A stretch of DNA of 64,000 nucleotides from Vibrio casei (GTDB lineage Bacteria; Pseudomonadota; Gammaproteobacteria; Enterobacterales; Vibrionaceae): positions 372,001 through 436,000 of the forward strand of contig NZ_AP018680.1 of assembly GCF_002218025.2 (NCBI RefSeq), in the 5' to 3' direction. The notes below the pieces were generated by a model that worked only from the letters and a program-made list of their open reading frames with translations, was not told where the DNA came from and ran no database searches. Below, in pieces: positions 59,828-64,000 of this stretch (positions are counted from its first letter, which is position 1; each line of letters starts with the position of its first letter). The position numbers and the translations under genes are program-made.

Positions 59828-60285
59828 GTGGTATGTCTCGTTTTTTGGATGTTGTCATAGTGTGCTTGTATTAAAGCATCAGGAATAATTTGTTGTGGTG
59901 TTTTATCCCAAGTGATCTTCCATGGGCTACCGTCTCTATGGGTTAGTTCAACAAGTTGTGGACCAGAATAATCGCCCAATTTAGTTACAACATCCTGAAT
60001 TATGCTATTGCTTTCCGCATCAAGGCATACATCATTTTCGTCAGTGATAACTGATGAACCAAAAGATTTAAATCTAAAATAAACAGATGGAACGACTGGT
60101 CCATACTGCCATGCGTATACATCTTCAATGATTAGCGGTCGCTTAAAATGAGATAGCGATAAACCGTGGCTCACATAAGTTAACTTTTGTAGTTGTAAAT
60201 TGGTGAAGCGTTTACCTTGCTTTTTCGCATGGGCGAGCAAGCTAAACGCTACGTCAATAGCGCTGTAGGTATGATAAGCTTTCAT
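59818..60285 (-). CDS. Panacea-domain (SocA/DUF4065) antitoxin candidate
   Basis: 155 residues from ATG 60285. The frame is open to 60375 but the extra 30 residues have no domain similarity. NLQLQKLTYVSHGLSLS (30-45) and VYAWQYGPVVPSVYFRFK (56-73) are the two signature blocks of the Panacea domain, found in PanA antitoxins that neutralise unrelated toxins, including toxSAS. It is the upstream, overlapping partner of the RelA/SpoT-domain gene, the usual PanA-PanT order. Confidence 0.82.
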   Translation of the reverse strand: MKAYHTYSAIDVAFSLLAHAKKQGKRFTNLQLQKLTYVSHGLSLSHFKRPLIIEDVYAWQYGPVVPSVYFRFKSFGSSVITDENDVCLDAESNSIIQDVVTKLGDYSGPQLVELTHRDGSPWKITWDKTPQQIIPDALIQAHYDNIQKTRHTTCL

Positions 60286-60318
60286 AATTTTTATCCAACT
60301 AGAGTAGAAAAGTGAAAT

Positions 60319-60336
60319 GTTTACATATATGCAAAC
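60319..60336. promoter_or_regulatory. palindrome upstream of the Panacea gene
   Basis: GTTTACATATATGCAAAC, an 18-bp palindrome with one mismatched pair, 34 bp upstream of the Panacea ATG and within its probable promoter. It fits an autoregulatory operator for the toxin-antitoxin pair. Confidence 0.5.
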
Positions 60337-60399
60337 AATAACAGTGTAATGAATATTTTTGCTGTCGACAAGCAAATGAGAATAAAGTGAGTGATCAGC

Positions 60400-61476
60400 C
60401 TAATTATTTTGCACGGCTTTTTCATGCAATTTATGTGGAAACAGTTGCGTATAAACCTGCCATAAAATATTCAAATTCCTATGACCTGTCACTTGGGCTA
60501 CTTCTTCAATGGAGTAGCCTTTTTCAAATAACCGGCTTGCACCTTCTCGGCGTAAATCGTGATAACGTAAATCTTCAATTCCTAACGAATTTCGCACCCT
60601 TTGGAATCCAGCTGTTACTGAGCGAGAATTATAAGGGAAGATAAATTCGCCTTGTTTCGGTTGCTTTATCACAATATCAAAAGAGCCAGCAAGTAATGGC
60701 ACTATCATGTGGTTGCCTTCTTTTTTACGAGGGTCTTTTCTATCTCTAACAATCACTGTCTTGTGATTTTCGTTTAAGTCCTCCCAACGCAACTTGCACA
60801 CCTCACCAATTCGCATACAGGTTAAAATACTGAATTCTAAAATGTCACAAAATGGAATTCTCACCGAGCCATTACTTCGGAAGTTTTCGCGTTCGCGTAA
60901 TCTCTCTTTGAGTTTATCCAGTTCTAGCGTTGTTGGCCTACGAGTTCGTTTATCACTTTTACCGATTAACTTCATATCAATCAGGACAGGAACGGCATCG
61001 TCAAAGATGTTTACATTGGTTGTTATATTAAAAACAGGATTCGCCTTTTTCATTACAGAACGTAAGTAAGCGATATCATGATAGATAGTGGCAGGCTTGG
61101 CTCCTGCACCTTTGCGGTTTTTGCAATGTTCGACAAGATCACTAACTTTCAATTTATCAGTTTCAACTTTAGCAATGTCGCAATCGCGTAGCATTTTTAT
61201 TACGTATTGTTTGGTACGCCCTGTGTTATCCCACAAGTCACGCTCATCAATAAACCGATCTAACATATCACCGATAGAAACAGCTTTAGACGTGAACAAT
61301 CCGTTTTCTTCTATTTCTTGTACTTGCTTCTTACCCCAGGTACGGGCTAATTCTTTTTTTCTGAATGTTTTCGCAACACGGTGTATAATCTTGCCAGATT
61401 TTTTTACAGTAATAGTTGCTTTGAAGCGTGGCTCACCACTTGCGAGTGTGCGTTTTTGAATACTAAAAGAAGCCAT
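60400..61476 (-). CDS. tyrosine recombinase, DusA-type phage integrase
   Basis: 358 residues. N-terminal arm-binding domain (1-60), SAM-like core-binding domain (about 65-160) and catalytic domain with R222 (MRIGEV), a catalytic Lys near 247-252, H306 and R309 (HDLRR), H332 (GHR) and nucleophile Y342. It belongs by location to the integrases that target the 5' end of dusA. It lies adjacent to attR and reads away from dusA. Confidence 0.93.
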   Translation of the reverse strand: MASFSIQKRTLASGEPRFKATITVKKSGKIIHRVAKTFRKKELARTWGKKQVQEIEENGLFTSKAVSIGDMLDRFIDERDLWDNTGRTKQYVIKMLRDCDIAKVETDKLKVSDLVEHCKNRKGAGAKPATIYHDIAYLRSVMKKANPVFNITTNVNIFDDAVPVLIDMKLIGKSDKRTRRPTTLELDKLKERLRERENFRSNGSVRIPFCDILEFSILTCMRIGEVCKLRWEDLNENHKTVIVRDRKDPRKKEGNHMIVPLLAGSFDIVIKQPKQGEFIFPYNSRSVTAGFQRVRNSLGIEDLRYHDLRREGASRLFEKGYSIEEVAQVTGHRNLNILWQVYTQLFPHKLHEKAVQNN

Positions 61477-61491
61477 ATTATTTACCTATGA

Positions 61492-61534
61492 GGCGTACCG
61501 ATCTTCAAAATATAAGGTGTACCATAGGCGTACT
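61492..61534. promoter_or_regulatory. putative integrase arm-type sites, right end
   Basis: GGCGTACC (61492-61499), GGTGTACC (61516-61523) and GGCGTACT (61527-61534). The last two have the same 11-bp phasing as the pair at 29285-29303. They lie between the integrase start and dusA, so integrase binding here could also affect both promoters. Confidence 0.55.
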
Positions 61535-61598
61535 ATATAACGCAATTCATAGTAAATCAAAGCAACTCGTAGCAAGTAACTAAGAAGCCAAAACCTTT

Positions 61599-62609
61599 AT
61601 GAAGCTAGATTCTACAAAGAAACCCAATGAATTCGTGATGCAGCGTTTTTCCATTGCACCCATGCTCGATTGGACTGATCGCCACTGCCGTTACTTCCAT
61701 CGCTTATTATCTGAGCATACGTTGTTATACACCGAAATGGTCACAACTGGTGCGATTATTCATGGTAAAGGGGACTTTCTGCAATTTAGCCAGCAAGAAC
61801 ATCCGGTGGCTTTGCAACTTGGTGGTTCGAATCCTGTTGATTTAGCTCATTGTGCCAAGCTTGCCCAAGAGCGTGGTTATGATGAAGTGAACCTAAATGT
61901 GGGTTGTCCTTCAGATCGTGTACAAAATGGTAAATTTGGTGCGTGCTTAATGGCGGAACCTGAGCTGGTGGCTGATTGCATGGCAGCGATGCGTGAAGTG
62001 GTGGATATTCCGGTTACGGTAAAAACGCGTATTGGTATTGATGATCAAGATTCTTATGAATTTTTAACGCGCTTTATTGCTATGGTGAGTGAAAAGGGTG
62101 GCGTTGATCAATTTACTATCCATGCTCGTAAAGCTTGGCTAAGTGGATTAAGCCCCAAAGAGAACCGTGAGATTCCAGAGCTAGACTACCTTCGTGCGTA
62201 TCAACTTAAGCAAGATTTTCCTGATTTAACCATTGCGATTAATGGTGGAGTGAAAACCATTGAGGATTCATTAACTCATTTAGAGCATCTTGACGGTGTG
62301 ATGGTGGGGCGTGAAGCGTATCAAAATCCTTATTTGTTAGCCGAAGTCGATCAGAAAATATTTGGCAGTGATAAGCCAATTAAGAAACGTCGTCAGGTAG
62401 TACAAGAGATGTTGCCTTACATTGAACAAGAAATGGCTGCCGGCGCTAGCCTAGGTCATATCACTCGTCACATGCTAGGTTTATTCCAAGCAATGCCGGG
62501 GGCGCGTCAATGGCGTCGTTATATTAGTGAAAATGCGCATAAACCAGGCTCGGGAATTGAAGTGGTTGAAGCGGCTTTAGCTAAAATCCCTGCAGAGTTG
62601 GACGTATAG
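61599..62609 (+). CDS. dusA: tRNA-dihydrouridine synthase A, reconstituted by prophage
   Basis: FMN enzyme that reduces U20/U20a in tRNA D-loops. 336 residues with [43 protein letters not shown] (catalytic Cys), [18 protein letters not shown] and INGGVKT. The first ~25 codons (before about 61668) come from the phage: the N-terminal [13 protein letters not shown] replaces host MNNYP. Transcription must now start from DNA near attR. The displaced host 5' end is at 29196. Confidence 0.94.
   Translation: MKLDSTKKPNEFVMQRFSIAPMLDWTDRHCRYFHRLLSEHTLLYTEMVTTGAIIHGKGDFLQFSQQEHPVALQLGGSNPVDLAHCAKLAQERGYDEVNLNVGCPSDRVQNGKFGACLMAEPELVADCMAAMREVVDIPVTVKTRIGIDDQDSYEFLTRFIAMVSEKGGVDQFTIHARKAWLSGLSPKENREIPELDYLRAYQLKQDFPDLTIAINGGVKTIEDSLTHLEHLDGVMVGREAYQNPYLLAEVDQKIFGSDKPIKKRRQVVQEMLPYIEQEMAAGASLGHITRHMLGLFQAMPGARQWRRYISENAHKPGSGIEVVEAALAKIPAELDV
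61638..61676. other. attR site in dusA
   Basis: 39-bp counterpart of attL (29211-29249), 34 of 39 identical. Common core GATTGGACT at 61668-61676. Encodes [13 protein letters not shown] in frame. Confidence 0.85.
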
Positions 62610-62750
62610 CGAAAGCGTATATTTGATTCTATGACCAATTAACTTAATACTGGTGAATTATACTAAAAATTAGTTAAATTCACCTTTTTTATTCATCATC
62701 GAATCCTTGTAAGTTATTGATATATTTTTTATTTTAAACTTTTGATTAGT

Positions 62751-62766
62751 TGGCTTGATAACTGCA
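62751..62766 (+). promoter_or_regulatory. sigma-54 promoter of pspG
   Basis: TGGCTTGATAACTGCA has the GG (-24) and GC (-12) dinucleotides at the required 10-base spacing and TGCA at -12. E. coli pspG is likewise sigma-54/PspF dependent. Confidence 0.75.
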
Positions 62767-62816
62767 CTAAGCGTTAATATAAATAATTTGATGAGATTAG
62801 GCCTGAGGAAGGAAGT

Positions 62817-63029
62817 ATGGTTGAGCTATTATTTGTTTTAATGTTTTTTGGCTTTTTGATGTTTACAGGTGTGACTATGGTTACGTTATTCCTCGCGATT
62901 GTTGTGTCGCTCTTGTTTGTCTTCGTGGTGAGTATGATTGGTGCGGTGATTAAATTATTGCCGTGGATTGTGATAGCGTTAATTGGTCTATATATTTATA
63001 AGCATTATAACAAGCCAAGTTCTTATTAA
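62817..63029 (+). CDS. pspG: phage shock protein G
   Basis: 70 residues, almost entirely hydrophobic with two or three membrane segments, starting VELLFVLMFFGFLMFTGVT and ending in IGLYIYKHYN. Induced by PspF and sigma-54 under inner-membrane stress, for example secretin mislocalisation. Next to dusA as in E. coli (yjbN-yjbO), with AGGAAG before the start. Confidence 0.9.
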   Translation: MVELLFVLMFFGFLMFTGVTMVTLFLAIVVSLLFVFVVSMIGAVIKLLPWIVIALIGLYIYKHYNKPSSY

Positions 63030-63069
63030 TGGCTTGAAAGGCTGATTGAAATGGAATTTGGAGTTAACA

Positions 63070-63387
63070 ATGAAAGCATGGATTTCGCTTAGCATAACTT
63101 TATTGATGCTAACGGCGGCAAGTGTGCAAGCTGAAACGATTTGGAATATGAAAATTGGTTCGGATTATTGGTGGACAACAAATAAAGTTGATGAAATAAA
63201 GTACCAAGGCGATAATTCTACCGCAGATGTTATGGCTGGCCTCGATTATGTTTTTAATTTAAGTTCGGTTGACTTTATTTTACGTGGCGGTTATCGAGTT
63301 ATGGATTATTCATTTGATTACTTTGCTGGAGAGCCAGTAAAGGTGCGCGAGGAAGGTTTCTTTACAGGAATAGAACTCAATTTCTAA
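63070..63387 (+). CDS. small exported outer-membrane-like protein
   Basis: 105 residues from ATG 63070 (GGAG upstream). Signal peptide 1-21 (ITLLMLTAASVQA), then WNMKIGSDYWWTTNKVDEIKY and alternating strands ending in FTGIELNF with a terminal Phe. Looks like part of an eight-strand or smaller barrel. Resembles the TIGR04219/YfaZ type only in general pattern. Function unknown. Confidence 0.55.
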   Translation: MKAWISLSITLLMLTAASVQAETIWNMKIGSDYWWTTNKVDEIKYQGDNSTADVMAGLDYVFNLSSVDFILRGGYRVMDYSFDYFAGEPVKVREEGFFTGIELNF

Positions 63388-63407
63388 ACGGAAAAAAATG
63401 CACCATT

Positions 63408-63438
63408 AAATACCGCTATTGATGGCGGTATTTTTTTA
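63408..63438. terminator. terminator after 63070-63387 gene
   Basis: AAATACCGC/GCGGTATTT 9-bp stem with T7 following. Confidence 0.88.
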
Positions 63439-63524
63439 TTCAAAATGTGACCCTTTTCTTAGCAGGATTATAAATTTGCGCCATGCTTAAAGTTCATGGT
63501 GTAAGTAACATGGAAGGGTGAACA

Positions 63525-63755
63525 ATGACGGTCATTGAATTACGTCGTTTATATGAATCCAAGCAATTAATCGAAGCTATTATTGAATCTTCAGCTGAAG
63601 ATGAAGACTGGATTGTGGAATTTCGCTACAGTCGAGGTGGCTTGGTATTGTTGACGGATGAAAATGGAAAAGAATGCCATTATCAAGATGTTGATGATGC
63701 ATCTCGATCGGCTTTAGATGTAGGCTTTAAACAAGTTCGTATTGCCAATAAATAA
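63525..63755 (+). CDS. conserved small protein of unknown function
   Basis: 76 residues, acidic, with an N-terminal helix (MTVIELRRLYESKQLIEAIIE) and a beta hairpin (WIVEFRYSRGGLVLLTDENGKECHY). Small soluble protein, not recognised. Between two terminators, so monocistronic. Confidence 0.6.
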   Translation: MTVIELRRLYESKQLIEAIIESSAEDEDWIVEFRYSRGGLVLLTDENGKECHYQDVDDASRSALDVGFKQVRIANK

Positions 63756-63768
63756 ATTATTGTTACTT

Positions 63769-63805
63769 AACAGTAAGGTGGTTTATCGTCCTTACTGTTT
63801 TGTTC
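63769..63805 (+). terminator. terminator after 63525-63755 gene
   Basis: AACAGTAAGG/CCTTACTGTT 10-bp perfect stem followed by TTTGTT. The remaining sequence to 64000 is AT-rich with no gene seen. Confidence 0.8.
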
Positions 63806-64000
63806 CTTAACTATCTGCTTTTTTATATCCTTATTTCCAAAAAGTTATAAAACATACTTATCTATTCTTTCTCGCTATTAACCAGAATCGTTAATCTAAT
63901 AGTACGAAGCAAATATAGTGTTATACCTAAAATACCCAAACTTGAATTTAAAAAAGAGTTGGGCCTAGATAGATAGGATGTCGTGACATGTTACTAAAGG

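Larger units (their letters stand above)
29241..61676. mobile_element. ~32-kb P2/Mu-mosaic prophage integrated in dusA
   Basis: Bounded by the dusA-derived att sites, with a tyrosine integrase at the attR end. It holds a complete set of functions: integrase, S24 repressor, HUH replication protein, Ogr-type activator, terminase, portal, scaffold, capsid, contractile tail, baseplate, fibre, lysis cassette and cargo genes. Nearly all genes are on the - strand. The exceptions are the repressor and the terminase-portal pair. No frame disruption is seen in essential genes, so it may be inducible. Confidence 0.93.

Noticed and set aside
61550..61590. Direct repeats of AGCAACTC/AGCAAGT before dusA as an operator
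   Set aside because: Short and imperfect. A similar string near 57629 is probably chance in AT/A-rich DNA.
29241..61676. Mu-like transposable phage
   Set aside because: Tail genes are Mu-like and the repressor HTH is Mu-type, but there is no MuA/MuB, the element has a tyrosine integrase with dusA att sites, and replication is gpA-type.

Overview
The window is a chromosomal segment from a member of the Vibrionaceae (probably Vibrio or a close relative). The evidence is the gene order (tRNA-Gly cluster, queG, tsaE-amiB-mutL-miaA-hfq-hflX-hflK-hflC, purA, nsrR, rnr, rlmB, rpsF-priB-rpsR-rplI, dnaB, alr, pgi, zur, dusA, pspG) and the proteins, which read as orthologues of the E. coli versions. 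Genus and species cannot be fixed from the sequence alone.

Region 1 (1-1787) has three tandem ~346-bp units. Each carries an initiator tRNA-fMet, a decayed fMet-like copy and a tRNA-Gly(GCC). They are followed by a terminator and a ~550-bp AT-rich gap with a DnaA-box cluster, in the position that datA occupies in E. coli (between a tRNA-Gly operon and queG). Region 2 (1788-29054) is core genome: tRNA modification, cell-wall amidase, mismatch repair, Hfq and HflXKC, purine synthesis, NO detoxification with its NsrR regulator, RNase R, 23S methylation, the S6 operon, replicative helicase, alanine racemase, two outer-membrane proteins, phosphoglucose isomerase and Zur.

Region 3 (about 29241-61676) is an apparently complete ~32-kb temperate prophage inserted in the 5' end of dusA. 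A DusA-type tyrosine integrase lies at the dusA side, and the phage supplies a replacement 5' end for the gene. The prophage is a chimera. The head is P2-like: portal Q, terminase P, scaffold O, capsid N, completion L, and a displaced M-like protein. The contractile tail and baseplate are Mu-like: sheath, tube, gp41-type chaperone with a GpE-type -1 frameshift extension, tape measure, and gp43 to gp48. Replication is P2-like, with a gpA-type HUH endonuclease. Lysis uses a pinholin/holin candidate, a GH24 endolysin and nested Rz/Rz1. Control uses a LexA-like S24 repressor, a PrtN-family protein, a PapB-like protein and an Ogr/Delta zinc finger. Cargo genes are a GT9 (heptosyltransferase-like) glycosyltransferase, a secreted four-cysteine protein, a beta-type DNA methyltransferase and, next to the integrase, a two-gene operon.

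That operon is the most interesting item. It has a Panacea-domain (SocA/DUF4065) protein overlapping a 407-residue RelA/SpoT-synthetase-domain protein. This is the architecture of a PanA/toxSAS toxin-antitoxin or anti-phage module. A structured RNA-like element with a strong terminator sits between the repressor and the toxin gene.

Region 4 (61599-64000) is core genome again: the reconstituted dusA, pspG behind a sigma-54 promoter, and two small genes of unknown function.
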